A stretch of DNA of 64,000 nt from Haloarcula hispanica ATCC 33960 (lineage in GTDB: Archaea; Halobacteriota; Halobacteria; Halobacteriales; Haloarculaceae): assembly GCF_000223905.1 (NCBI RefSeq), contig NC_015943.1:424919-488918 (forward strand), given 5' to 3'. The notes beneath the pieces are model-generated. The model saw nothing but the letters and a program-made list of their open reading frames with translations, did not search any database and was not told the origin of the DNA. How positions within the stretch are numbered: the stretch's first letter is position 1; each line of letters opens with the position of its first letter. The position numbers and the translations under genes are program-made. Of this stretch, positions 41,860 to 51,792 are shown in pieces.

Positions 41860-44604
41860 ATGGTTGTCTCCGCTTCGACGAACACCGAATCCTGGTATTC
41901 ACGGGGGCTAAGTCAGATATACGACGCCCTTGACGCCGATTCAGATGGTCTCTCAACCGAGGACGCTGAAAGCCGGCGCTCTGAACACGGCTCAAATCGC
42001 CTGCCGAAGACAAAGCCGGTCACCGTGTGGCAAATCTTCCTCCGTCAGTTCAAAAACCCACTCATCTACATTCTCGCCACCGCGGCAATTGTCTCGTTTG
42101 CCATCGGTGAGGAGACTGACGCTGGATTCATCGCCCTGGTGCTGTTGATCAACGCGCTCGTCGGCGGTATCCAAGAATGGCGTGCAGAACGCAGCAGTCA
42201 GGCACTGCAGCAACTCATCAGGACCCGGGCGACGGTCATTCGAGATGGTGAGACACGCGACATCGATGGAGAAGAGGTCGTCCCTGGTGATATCGTGCTT
42301 CTAGAATCTGGGTACCGTGTTCCTGCGGACATTCGACTCGTTTCTACACATGGTCTAGAGATCGACGAGTCGCCACTCACCGGCGAATCAGCCCCCGTCC
42401 TGAAAGACGAAGAGTGGGCAGGCGACGACCGGGCCTCACTCGGAGATCGGCGCAATATGGCCTACGCGGGAACGGTGGTCAACCGTGGGCGGGGGCGCGG
42501 TGTCGTCGTCGAAACCGGTGCCGATACGGTTGTCGGCCGATTGGCCGAGGACGTCACGGCCGTTGAGGGCGGACAGCCTCCCCTCGTGACGCGTATGGAG
42601 CGATTTACCCGCATTGTCGGCCTCGTCGTACTCGCCGCCGCGGCAATCACCGCCCTCCTCGGAATCTTCGTCCAGCAGTACGACGCCGTCGAAATGTTCC
42701 TGTTCGCCGTTGCGTTAGCCGTGTCGGCGATCCCTGAAGGGCTCCCCGTGGGAATCACTGTCGCGCTAGGCGTCGCCAGCCGGAGAATGGCAAAGGTAGG
42801 CGTCATCGTCCGTCGTCTAGTGGCTGTGGAAGGACTGGGAAGTTGTACGATGATTGCGTCGGATAAGACGGGAACGCTGACTGCAAACGAATTGACGGTC
42901 AAACAGGCTCAAATCCCCGATGGAAGGACGTTTGAGGTGACCGGCGAGGGGTATGCCCCGGAAGGGAGTGTCCTCAGAGACGGGCACCCTCCGGAGCCTC
43001 ATCTCGCAAACGAGTTGTCTCGTCTCGCCCGCGCATCTGTGCTCTGTAACGAAGGGCACCTGTCCCGACGCGACGACGAGTGGACGTGGCGCGGTGACCC
43101 GACCGACATCGCGCTTCTCGCGTTCGGTCACAAGCTGGGGTGGTCCCGCGAGGCGGCGCTCGACGCGAACCCACAGATTGACGAGATCCCTTTCGAACCC
43201 GAACAGCGCTATGCGGCGACATTTCATGAAACCCGTGACCAGGAACAGGTATTCGTCAAGGGTGCGCCCGAGCGCGTTCTGGAGATGTGTTCGGATGCAA
43301 GCGAGGGCGACTTTTCGCGGCAAGAACTGCAACAGCAGGCGACCGAGATGGCTCACGAGGGATATCGCGTGCTTGCCGTCGCCGAAGGAACGCTGGAGAC
43401 TACCGAGGATCTCGGCCAGCCCCCGTCAGAACCGACCGGGTTGACGTTTCTCGGGTTTATCGGGATGATCGACCCGCTCCGATCCGGTGTCGAGGAGGCG
43501 ATTACGTCAGCACAGCAGGCTGGCATCACTGTCACAATGATTACGGGAGATCATCGAGAGACGGCCCTTGCTATCGCCCGTGCCCTCGGACTGGCCGAGT
43601 CTCCGGAGGAGGTCACCACCGGAACCGAGCTCATGGACGCCTCCCAAGAACAGCTTGTGGAAATCATAGAAACGACGCGGGTGTTTGCACGCGTCTCGCC
43701 CGATCAAAAACTCAGAATCGTCGAAGCTGCCCGGGGTATGGGACACTACGTCGCCGTCACGGGTGACGGTGTCAACGACGCACCGGCGCTTCGGCAGGCG
43801 AATATCGGTATCGCTATGGGACAGATGGGGACCGACGTGGCCCGGGATGCGGCCGAACTCGTGATCAGCGACGACAACTTTGCGACGATAGTCGCGGGCA
43901 TCGAACAGGGCCGGATCGCGTTCGACAACATCCGCAAGATCATTTTCCTGCTCATCTCCACCGGCGCTGGAGAAGTTACACTCGTCCTGTTGAGCTTAGC
44001 GGCCGGACTACCACTCCCGCTGGTGCCCGTCCAGATTCTCTGGTTGAACCTCGTCACGAACGGGATTCAGGACGTCGCCCTGGCATTCGAACCCAAGGAA
44101 GGAGACGTGTTGAATCGGCCACCACGCTCTCCTGACGAGCGAATCTTCAATCAAATCATGATCGAACGGACACTCGTCGCCGCGATGGTGATCGGTGTGA
44201 TCGGGTTCGGGACGTTCATTTGGTTACTGGAGCAGGGGCTTTCGGAGGCGGCTGTCCGCAATCACCTGCTCCTGCTGGTCGTCCTGTTCCAAATGGTCAA
44301 TATCGGCAATGCCCGCTCCGAGACGGCCTCTCTGTTCCGTCTATCACCGTTGCAGAGCCCCATCTTGCTTACCGGGACGATTACTGCGTTCTTGATCCAC
44401 CTCGGAGCGATGTACTTTCCGCCCGCTCAGGCAGTCCTTGGAACCGCACCTGTCAGTCTGGAACAGTGGCTCGTTCTCGGTGGGATTGCCCTGACCATCG
44501 CCGTCGCTATCGAGCTGCACAAACTGAGCTGGAAGATGCGGTACCCTAAGCGCTCGGAGAGAGCGTCACAGACCTCTTCGCAAACTCGCGAGAAGGAGGC
44601 GTAG
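41860..44604 (+). CDS. Cation-transporting P-type ATPase, Ca2+ type (P2A)
   Basis: 914 residues with an N-terminal cation-ATPase domain (residues 10-80), membrane helices, the actuator TGES at about residue 171, the PEGLP ion-site motif in helix four, the phosphorylated DKTGT with Asp at 335, KGAPE in the nucleotide domain, and GDGVNDAPAL, followed by six C-terminal helices. This is the SERCA/PMR1-like class that pumps Ca2+ or Mn2+ out of the cytoplasm; some archaeal members may move Na+. Monocistronic, following the CPBP remnant. Confidence 0.93.
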   Translation: MVVSASTNTESWYSRGLSQIYDALDADSDGLSTEDAESRRSEHGSNRLPKTKPVTVWQIFLRQFKNPLIYILATAAIVSFAIGEETDAGFIALVLLINALVGGIQEWRAERSSQALQQLIRTRATVIRDGETRDIDGEEVVPGDIVLLESGYRVPADIRLVSTHGLEIDESPLTGESAPVLKDEEWAGDDRASLGDRRNMAYAGTVVNRGRGRGVVVETGADTVVGRLAEDVTAVEGGQPPLVTRMERFTRIVGLVVLAAAAITALLGIFVQQYDAVEMFLFAVALAVSAIPEGLPVGITVALGVASRRMAKVGVIVRRLVAVEGLGSCTMIASDKTGTLTANELTVKQAQIPDGRTFEVTGEGYAPEGSVLRDGHPPEPHLANELSRLARASVLCNEGHLSRRDDEWTWRGDPTDIALLAFGHKLGWSREAALDANPQIDEIPFEPEQRYAATFHETRDQEQVFVKGAPERVLEMCSDASEGDFSRQELQQQATEMAHEGYRVLAVAEGTLETTEDLGQPPSEPTGLTFLGFIGMIDPLRSGVEEAITSAQQAGITVTMITGDHRETALAIARALGLAESPEEVTTGTELMDASQEQLVEIIETTRVFARVSPDQKLRIVEAARGMGHYVAVTGDGVNDAPALRQANIGIAMGQMGTDVARDAAELVISDDNFATIVAGIEQGRIAFDNIRKIIFLLISTGAGEVTLVLLSLAAGLPLPLVPVQILWLNLVTNGIQDVALAFEPKEGDVLNRPPRSPDERIFNQIMIERTLVAAMVIGVIGFGTFIWLLEQGLSEAAVRNHLLLLVVLFQMVNIGNARSETASLFRLSPLQSPILLTGTITAFLIHLGAMYFPPAQAVLGTAPVSLEQWLVLGGIALTIAVAIELHKLSWKMRYPKRSERASQTSSQTREKEA

Positions 44605-44759
44605 AGCGGGAAATCTGGCAGACCCTCAGTCGCGCTCTCCGCCACGAAGCGGGCTTTCTCCTGTGAATTCTCGCTTAATTAAGCGACAGCATCCCAGCGT
44701 TCACGCCGGGGAGGACGTTATCTCCGAGCAGCCCGATTCATTCCGAGGAGGGGACGCAT

Positions 44760-45227
44760 TCAGTTATAAAATCCCGGCGGGAGACCAGTGTGTCGAACGC
44801 CGGTCCATTCCTCGATCTGGAACTCGTATATCTGTGTTTCAAGCGAGTCACTCGCGGTCTCGAACAGTTCCGGGCGCCACGTTGGCGTCGTCGTCTCGTC
44901 GAGTTCACCACGTCTGTCTTCCGGGAGTTTCTGAATCGTCCCGATGAGTCCGACGCTCTCCCAGTTAAACGCTGTCTCCGCACTGTACACGAGGAATGCC
45001 GCCGACTCTGCCTGGTTGGCCAACTCCATTTTCCGACTTCCGTTGTCTCCGATGAAGTAGAAGTAGAGACGCCCCCCTCCATTATACCCGTAGGTCATCG
45101 GAATCAGGTAGGGTTCGACGTCTGTTGGGAGTCCCAGCGTTCCCATACTCTGGCTAGAGAGAAACCCCTCTACCTCCTCGTCGGTCATCTTGTGCAACCC
45201 GAAGTCGGTGAGTTCGTCGATAGTCAT
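44760..45227 (-). CDS. Pyridoxamine 5'-phosphate oxidase-like flavoprotein
   Basis: 155 residues, the usual size for the single split-barrel PPOX fold. Seen are GTLGLPTDVEPYLIPMTYGY in strands one and two and LYFYFIGDNGSRKMELA, where the family binds the flavin phosphate. Such proteins bind FMN, F420 or heme. No partner gene adjoins; the gene is convergent with the P-type ATPase. Confidence 0.88.
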   Translation of the reverse strand: MTIDELTDFGLHKMTDEEVEGFLSSQSMGTLGLPTDVEPYLIPMTYGYNGGGRLYFYFIGDNGSRKMELANQAESAAFLVYSAETAFNWESVGLIGTIQKLPEDRRGELDETTTPTWRPELFETASDSLETQIYEFQIEEWTGVRHTGLPPGFYN

Positions 45228-45310
45228 TCCATATCAGAGTATGCTATCGAGTGACATAATTCCGTGTGCTGTCTCATAGTTTCCCGATAGACAACAGATG
45301 GAGGCGTCTG

Positions 45311-45394
45311 CTATAGTAGCCATTGGAAATCAATGCACACTTGATCGCATGGCAGCAGTGCGATCAGTGTGTAAATCGTTTAATTGTTACTATA
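45311..45394 (+). repeat. Palindromic MITE-like element, copy 5
   Basis: 84 bp, CTATAGTAGCCATTGGAAATC to TACTATA; close to copy 2 in its left arm. A single-base loss occurs in the right arm (GTTTAATTG instead of GTTTCAATTG). It lies between two convergent-free genes without breaking either. Confidence 0.85.
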
Positions 45395-45403
45395 ACTGCT
45401 CGG

Positions 45404-46333
45404 TCACCCGCTGGCGAGGGCCTCGACGGTGACCTGACCTGTCTCCGGCGTCTCGTCGATCAGGACGGCGGCCTGGCCCTCAATTATCGGTTCGCCGTCC
45501 TCGTTGAGCACGTCCGTCGTGAGCTGGTATTTGTTCCTGCCGAGGTCCTCGACAACCTCACAGACTGCGGTAAGGCGAACATCGATGTCGGCCGGTTTTA
45601 GGAACGAGAGGTCCTGTGAGATGTATATAGTTACACCGGGGAAACGAGCCAACGCAGCACTGATCAATCCACCGACAAGCGTCCCGTGGACGATTCGCCG
45701 GCCGAACCGCGTCTGGCTGGCGTACTCCTCGTCGAGATGAAGCCGGTTTGTGTCGCCACTGGCGGCAGCGAAGGTCCTCACGTCTTGTTCGCTGATCGTC
45801 TTCGAAAACTCGACTCTGTCACCGACGTTGACGTGGTGGTCGTCGAGTCCCGTACCCTCAACGTCCCAGTCGTTTTTTTCGTAAGCAGTCTCCTGATGTC
45901 GGTAGTAGTTGGCAGTCTGTTGTTCGTGGCCTTCGATTTCCCGCCGCTGGAGGATTTGCGGGACGTGACGGACGATATCGTCAGTGCTGACCAGCCCAAC
46001 TAGCTCGTCTCCATCGAAGACGACCAACCGGGCGATATCATGCTCAAACATTGTTTCGACCGCGGCGCCGAGGGTGGCGCTCGCATCGACCGAAACAACG
46101 TGGGTTGACATAAACTCCGAAAGCGAGCGCTCTTCCGGGCTCGACTCCTCGCTGAGGAGTCGCACGAAGTCGTCGCTGGTGACGATGCCGAGGACCTCTC
46201 CGTCCTCGACGACGACTAGTGACCCGATTGAGCCCGCGTGACACCGGCCGGCGGCAGTACTGGCAGTTGTTTCAGGCGACGCCGTCTCGACCGGACTGCT
46301 CATCACGTCGTTGACGCGAATTGGGAACGCCAT
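45404..46333 (-). CDS. CBS-domain pair fused to MaoC-like hydratase
   Basis: 309 residues. The N-terminal half holds two CBS motifs (VVVEDGEVLGIVTSDDF near residue 45, and VVFDGDELVGLVSTDDI near residue 110). The C-terminal half, from about residue 165, is a MaoC/hotdog hydratase: FAAASGDTNRLHLDEEYA and IVHGTLVGGLISAALARF, with the catalytic Asp and His. MaoC enzymes hydrate enoyl-CoA; CBS pairs sense adenosyl ligands. The fusion would make the hydratase respond to cell energy state. Free-standing, no operon. Confidence 0.9.
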   Translation of the reverse strand: MAFPIRVNDVMSSPVETASPETTASTAAGRCHAGSIGSLVVVEDGEVLGIVTSDDFVRLLSEESSPEERSLSEFMSTHVVSVDASATLGAAVETMFEHDIARLVVFDGDELVGLVSTDDIVRHVPQILQRREIEGHEQQTANYYRHQETAYEKNDWDVEGTGLDDHHVNVGDRVEFSKTISEQDVRTFAAASGDTNRLHLDEEYASQTRFGRRIVHGTLVGGLISAALARFPGVTIYISQDLSFLKPADIDVRLTAVCEVVEDLGRNKYQLTTDVLNEDGEPIIEGQAAVLIDETPETGQVTVEALASG

Positions 46334-46916
46334 GGTTGCACGTCGGTTCGACGTGACAAGAGGTTATCTGACGAAGAGATACCAACCGATAACAGCTGTA
46401 CGTATGTTATTACTAAAAGGAATAGAAAAGTAAAGAAATGGAATAAAAGGTGTATCTAACCGAGATCAAATAGTTATAATTACGCATGTATTATATACAA
46501 AATAACGCCCTTCAGATTGAATACTGGTGCTTTGTTTAAAGATTTAATTGATCAGTGTTATTCTTCGTGCTTGATTCTGGTATCCAAGAGCTTCAATTTG
46601 TTCTTCTCGAAACCAACGAGGGCACCAATCTGTCGCCCGTGGTGACGACCTTTGGGAGGTTATAATGTGCCTTATCGACATCATCGGTAATCGAACTAGA
46701 GTGCATAAGTTAGAGTGAAAACGAGAGATATTAACAATAAAAACCCGAGTTTGGAAATAAAATCTCAATTTTATGAACTAAAGGGTTGCAAATACAAGAT
46801 AAAGATACCAATCTGACTGAATAGAGGATTAAGTCTTGGAAAGTGGACGACATCCACGAGACGGCAGCCCGCAATGCGATATCCGAGTGAGCCAGTGCAG
46901 TGACGAAGACCGAAGC
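46334..46916. other. AT-rich intergenic region
   Basis: A 583-base stretch with markedly more A and T than its surroundings, especially 46400-46560 and 46690-46830. No protein of known family is seen; a 74-residue frame on the minus strand (46544-46768) is not supported by codon use. It may be a scar of a foreign insertion. Confidence 0.5.
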
Positions 46917-48383
46917 TCAGATCGAGATAGGACTCAGATAGCGATAGGCGTCGTCGATGGTACTGATCGTCCGGAATGCCGCTGCCACGGAGGGCTTCTC
47001 GTCGACCGAATCCATGTCGCCGACACGGGATCGTAGTTCGGTGACCACCAGCGCCCCCACGGTAGGCTCTGCGGCGACGAACCGGTCGATCGCCTCCTGG
47101 GAGTCCGCGGCGGCGAGAAAGAGCGCGCAGATCTCCTCAGCCGCCGATTCCGTTTCGGAGTCCACCACGTCCAGCGCCAGCAGTGCCTCGGTCGCCTCCA
47201 TACGCACCCACGGATCCTCGTCTTCGAGACGGGCCTCTAAGTTCTCGACGGCGGGGCGAACCTCGTCGGGGTGGGTCCGTCCGACCGCCGTGAGTGCCCT
47301 GGCCGCAGAACGACGGCGTTCGATCCTCGACGCGTCGAGGCTGGCGGTAAGGTCATCGATGGCGGGCACGACCGCCTCCGGGTGGGCTTGTGCAATCGTC
47401 TCTAGCTCACGGGTGATCGATTCGTATATGGGTTCGAACGTGGTGTTTCCAGCACCTTCTTCGTCGAAGATGCTCTGGAGTGTCGAGGCGATACGGGGTG
47501 CCTCGCGTGGGAAGGTCACACCCAGCCGCCCGAGCGCCAGTGTGATGGATGTCTGTTCACCCCTGGGACCGGGTCCGACGAACGCAGCGGGTGGCGACAG
47601 CAATGCGAGGATGCCGTCGATGACGGGTCGAACCGCATCCGGGCGCGTCTCCGCGAGCGAAGCGAGCGCACTGGCCGCGCTGGAACGGACCGTCCAGCTG
47701 TCGTCGCCCAGACACGCCCGGAAGTCATCGATGGAAGGACGGTCCGCATCCGGATGCGTTTCCGCGAGAGAGCCGAGCCGCAGGACCGCTTTGGACCGTA
47801 CTTTCGGGACGTCGTCGTCCAGGCACGCCTCGAAATCGTCGAACGGCGGGGTGATAGCTTCGGGTCGCTCTGCGGCGATCTCCCCCAGAACGGCCAGTGT
47901 GTGTTCCCGGACCCACGCCTCGCCGTCGTCGAGACGGACCCGGAGATCGTCGACGAGCGGCACGAACAGTTCGGCGTGGTGCTTGCACAGTTCCCTGAGG
48001 GCGAACAGTGCCTCTCTCCGGGTCGACTCGTGGGCGTCGTGGAGCCGCTCCCGAAGGGTGTCGACGGCGGGGCGGAGCACTGCCGGGTTCTGCTCGCGAC
48101 CGACGTCCGAGAGGCTCTCGGCGGCGGGTTCGCGGACTCGCCTGGGCTGGTCGAAACAGTGCCCCAGCAACACGTCGACGGCCGCCTCGGTTCGTTCCTC
48201 GTCGACGATGCCGACCGAACGAATGCCAGACATGGCGACGTCTCGGTCCCTGGCGTCTTCGGTCGCGAGCAACTCCCGCAACGCCTCGAATTCGGCATCG
48301 CCCGCCCGCCCGTCCTCGAAAGCGGCGACCAATTCCGTCACTCTCTCCGTCGTTCCAGTGGTCTCGCGAAAATCGTTCCCCAT
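46917..48383 (-). CDS. Large HEAT-repeat protein
   Basis: 488 residues from the ATG at 48383; the frame extends to 48725 but the extra part is not protein-like. It consists of eleven or so HEAT repeats, for example AWVREHTLAVLGEIAAERPE and WTVRSSAASALASLAETRPD, with Arg/Asp pairs at the helix turns. Haloarchaea use such proteins as scaffolds; no enzyme domain is present. It stands between the AT-rich region and a 1.1-kb gene-poor stretch, so its partner is unknown. Confidence 0.85.
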   Translation of the reverse strand: MGNDFRETTGTTERVTELVAAFEDGRAGDAEFEALRELLATEDARDRDVAMSGIRSVGIVDEERTEAAVDVLLGHCFDQPRRVREPAAESLSDVGREQNPAVLRPAVDTLRERLHDAHESTRREALFALRELCKHHAELFVPLVDDLRVRLDDGEAWVREHTLAVLGEIAAERPEAITPPFDDFEACLDDDVPKVRSKAVLRLGSLAETHPDADRPSIDDFRACLGDDSWTVRSSAASALASLAETRPDAVRPVIDGILALLSPPAAFVGPGPRGEQTSITLALGRLGVTFPREAPRIASTLQSIFDEEGAGNTTFEPIYESITRELETIAQAHPEAVVPAIDDLTASLDASRIERRRSAARALTAVGRTHPDEVRPAVENLEARLEDEDPWVRMEATEALLALDVVDSETESAAEEICALFLAAADSQEAIDRFVAAEPTVGALVVTELRSRVGDMDSVDEKPSVAAAFRTISTIDDAYRYLSPISI

Positions 48384-49507
48384 GCTTCTTGATTGAAACA
48401 GGCCACTCACGGTAATAGATCTCTGGATTCCACACGACGACCCGATACCACCTACGACCAGTGTGATTATATTCACAGCTACCGTACCAAAACGAAATGG
48501 ATGACGAGTCGGTCGAAGCCGCACACGCCTAAAACCCCGAAACCTACGAGGACGAGCGGTTCGGGACATTCGAGAAGAAGGCGACTGTCTGTACTCGGTG
48601 ATTATCTCGGTCTTGTGCGAGTTGACGGCGCCCACGGCCTCGTGCGTGAGCTCGCCGAGAGTACACTCCACGAGGGTGACGACCGGCGTGTGATCCCGGT
48701 CGATCGGTCGAGATCGTCGGCTCACCGTCAGGAGTTCTGTCCGCTTGATGCGCTGCTCGTGTTTCGCTGCGTTGTTCCGAAGCCATTGTCAATCGGGGGC
48801 ATGTGATGCGCCCCGCCACCATCTCGCGGGGGAAACAGACACACCGAAACGCACCCGTCCATCTCATACACTAAAACTGATAGGTTCGCGAGTCCACTCT
48901 CCCTGTGACATCCCCTCAGCCGAAGAGAACCGGCGGCCTTCGCACACAGCATATTGCCTCTCTCTTTGGACGAAAACCGCGATCTGCAAGCCGAAATGAC
49001 ACCCTCAAATAGCAGATGAGCCGTGTCGTACCGATTTGAGCGCGTAGAAGGCATCCCGAGAAATCCCGTGATAATGCTGTAGTTTCAGAAATTGCTCGAC
49101 GGGGATTCAGAAGGAATGATTTCTACTCAGCAACGGACTTTTGAAAGTCTCTGCCGGTGATAGGTTTCACCGGCCGTGTTGAATACAGGATGCGAGTACA
49201 GCATGTGATTTTTCCAAGGCGTTGACAATGCAATCCCTCAGTACAGTGTCTGTAATACTCACTCTGTTCGCGCAGTCTGGCCAGAGCAGCGCTGACTGGC
49301 TACCTCACCGGGTTCACCACGGGGAGCCGACCCGAGGAGATTATCCGGCGAAGGAGGACGCCGACACGAATAAAGTCGGTTACCCACACAGTTGTCACAT
49401 TTGGAAATTCCAACTCAAACTGGCTATCGGTGGATATTTTGAAATTAGAATGTGATTTCAGTGCCGGTAGACGCGGAGATGTTTGAAAATTTCAATCGAT
49501 CTCCCGG
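48384..49507. other. Gene-poor region with decayed frames
   Basis: No intact gene. At 48498 a short frame starts ATG GAT GAC and stops after eleven codons, then reads on as NPETYEDERFGTFEKKATV and, in another frame, GLVRELAESTLHEGDDRR; this looks like a broken gene, family unknown. The last 300 bases have no recognisable content. Confidence 0.45.
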
Positions 49508-50029
49508 TTATCCTTGATCGGTGACCGACCCGTCGTCGGTGCCGTCATCCTGCCGCGCGCCGGGCCCCGACTGTGGATAGAAGTGGTCCCATGACTGGAC
49601 TTGTGTCTCGGAGATGATTTCGGAGCTGGTGATTGTCATGCCCACGTCCGCCAGTTCGTTGCGGATCTCTTCGATTTCCCTAACCGTGCCGGCGACGACC
49701 TCGACGTGGACATTCCGTTCGCCCCCAAGCAACTCGCGGGTGGTTACCACACCGCGAATATCGAGGATCTGATCGGCCAACGAGTCAAGCTTATTCGGAT
49801 TGACTGTACAGACGAACATGACGTGGAGGGGGTAGCCCGCTTCCTCGTAGTTGATCTCGGGGTGGTAGCCCCGGATTACGCCCTTCCCCTCGAGCTTGTC
49901 GAGGCGATTTCGGACCGTCGTGGAGGTCACATCCACCCTCTCACCGATCTCCGTATCGGTCTGGCGGGCATTGAGCTGAAGTTGGTGCAAGATGCTCCGG
50001 TCCACGTCGTCGAGTGGGGAATCGTCCAT
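49508..50029 (-). CDS. Lrp/AsnC-family transcriptional regulator
   Basis: 173 residues from the ATG at 50029. The N-terminal helix-turn-helix reads DRSILHQLQLNARQTDTEI and VTSTTVRNRLDKLEGKGVI; the C-terminal RAM-like domain (about 75-150) has VVTTRELLGGERNVHVEV, where effector binding occurs in the family. Such regulators respond to amino acids or other small ligands. The remains of a PadR gene and a copper ATPase lie just upstream, so it may once have regulated them. Confidence 0.9.
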   Translation of the reverse strand: MDDSPLDDVDRSILHQLQLNARQTDTEIGERVDVTSTTVRNRLDKLEGKGVIRGYHPEINYEEAGYPLHVMFVCTVNPNKLDSLADQILDIRGVVTTRELLGGERNVHVEVVAGTVREIEEIRNELADVGMTITSSEIISETQVQSWDHFYPQSGPGARQDDGTDDGSVTDQG

Positions 50030-50089
50030 GCGATGTCCTTGGACGGGGCGACTGAAAAGTCCGCATGGGCCCATCACGAGCAAGAGAGC

Positions 50090-50269
50090 AACCACGGCCG
50101 TCTCTATCCGAATCACGACGATCTCGTCAACAAAGGACTGCTCGAGAAGGGTGAACTCGACAAGCGGACGAGCGTATACACAGTCACACAGCGTGGTAAG
50201 CGTGAAATAGAGGCACGACAGGAGTGGGAAAGCCAGTATTTGGAGAGCAAAGAATCGGTTCCTGCGTAG
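50090..50269 (+). pseudogene. PadR-family regulator, C-terminal remnant
   Basis: The frame reads NHGRLYPNHDDLVNKGLLEK and YTVTQRGKREIEARQEWE, the second half of a PadR winged helix, and stops at 50267. The first helices are missing, replaced by the start of the Lrp gene on the other strand. So only the end of the old gene survives. Confidence 0.7.
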
Positions 50270-50336
50270 CACCCACCGGTCTGTCGGAAGCGATGGTCAT
50301 CCCGAAGGAATCCCTCCTGTAGTAGCCAAAAGGGCC

Positions 50337-51243
50337 TCAGTCCGCGGGCTGTGCCTCCGTAGCTGGTGTCCCGCTTGGAAGCTCGGGAATGGACAGGTCC
50401 ACGCGGCGGAGTAGCTGTGCGTTGATCGCGACGATTACTGTACTCAAAGACAGCAGAAGCGTACCTACAGCGGGGGACAGCAGAGTTCCGATCGGTGCCA
50501 ATACGCCTGCTGCAAGCGGAATAGCGAAGACGTTGTAGCCGGCCGCCCAGACGATGCTCTCCTGCATCTTCCGGTAGCTCGCCTTGCTTAGCTTCACGAG
50601 TCGCACCACGTCCATCGGGTTGTTCTGGACGAGGATGACGTCGGCCGACTGGACCGCAACGTCGGTACCGCTCCCGATCGCAATGCCGACGTCCGCTCGC
50701 GTCAGCGCCGACGCGTCGTTGACGCCGTCGACGACCATCCCCACAAGCTTGCCCTGGTCTTGGAGTTCTTGGACTTTCTCGTCCTTGTCCTCGGGGAGGA
50801 CTTCTGCGAACACCGTATCGATGCCCAGTTCATCGGCGACCGCTCCGGCGACGTCCTGGGAGTCGCCGGTCAGCATCGCCACCTCGATGCCCAGATCGTG
50901 GAGTGCGTCGACGACAGCGTAGCTTTCCTCGCGGATCACGTCGGCCATCGCGAAGGCAGCGATCAACTCTCCTTCGAGAACGAGATACACCACTGTCTGT
51001 GCGTTCTCGCCGGCCTCATCAGCGAAACGCTGGAGGTGATCGGAGACATCGCTATCGAGTTGGGTCAACAAGTTCGGCCCGCCGACGTACACCTCGTTTC
51101 CTTCGACGCTCGCGCGAACCCCTCGCCTTTGATCGCCTCGAAGTCGGTCGCGTCAGGTGCGCTAAGATCACGCTCGTCAGCTGCCTCGCGGATGGCTCGT
51201 GCAATCATGTGTTCGGAATCACTCTCGATTGCGAATGCCAAAC
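50337..51243 (-). pseudogene. Copper-type P-type ATPase (CopA), C-terminal fragment with frameshift
   Basis: The last 251 codons (from about 51092) carry the hinge GMVVDGVNDASALTRADVGIA and the final helices with YNVFAIPLAAGVLAP. Upstream, 51130-51243 reads ESDSEHMIARAIREAADE, part of the nucleotide-binding domain in a different frame, so at least one frameshift lies near 51093-51130. The DKTGT site and membrane helices one to six are absent. Confidence 0.85.
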
Positions 51244-51296
51244 AGTTTGTCGACGGGGACTCACGATCAACTGACGATAGTATTCTCGCCTAGCAG

Positions 51297-51779
51297 ATGG
51301 TGGAGAGAAACGGAACAGACAAACTCCACTCCTTACGAGGATCGATCGACCGATCAGCGCTCCTCACGGTTCGTGACATCATCGAGAGAGAAGAGCCGCT
51401 CGCAGCGCCAACGCTAGACGGCTATCTCAACCCGACGGTTCTGGAAGTCCCACTCGGTGACGGCCGCCGTAGTGCTGACTCCGCCCGAATTGATGTTCAG
51501 TGGACGACTCGAGCGGACTACAAATTTCACTATACGGACACTGACGGTGTGAATTTCCGCTGGGACAGTCATCCACATGGCGGTGATTACATCTCCGTTC
51601 CAGGTCTCGAATACTATCATCCGCCCCCTGACGCCACTTCCGATCCAGACGATATCGAAGAGTCCTGCATCAAGCAGTCTGTCGAAGCACTCGTCACTCG
51701 TGCTGTTCTCAAACTCTGGCGTGTTGCCTATCATGCAGACTCCTACGACCCGCTGAATGCTGCGAGTAATCCACCGTAA
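51297..51779 (+). CDS. TumE-like (DUF6516) toxin-family protein
   Basis: 160 residues. The middle carries RIDVQWTTRADYKFHYTDTD, RWDSHPHGGDY and YYHPPPDA, and the end AVLKLWRVAY; the Trp/His-rich layout is that of the TumE toxin family, partners of a helix-turn-helix antitoxin. The assignment is from pattern memory and moderate. Sequence right after its stop codon looks like a damaged antitoxin start (see the next entry), so this toxin may be an orphan. Confidence 0.6.
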   Translation: MVERNGTDKLHSLRGSIDRSALLTVRDIIEREEPLAAPTLDGYLNPTVLEVPLGDGRRSADSARIDVQWTTRADYKFHYTDTDGVNFRWDSHPHGGDYISVPGLEYYHPPPDATSDPDDIEESCIKQSVEALVTRAVLKLWRVAYHADSYDPLNAASNPP

Positions 51780-51792
51780 TCGAGGTGGAGGC

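Noticed and set aside
46544..46768. 74-residue frame on the minus strand in AT-rich DNA
   Set aside because: No family similarity, poor codon use and no promoter.
48393..48806. 137-residue frame on the plus strand
   Set aside because: Stops and shifts show decayed DNA; the composition is rich in Arg and Ser and not acidic.
49601..50269. 222-residue frame opposite the Lrp gene
   Set aside because: Only its last 60 codons are protein-like (PadR remnant); the rest mirrors the Lrp gene.
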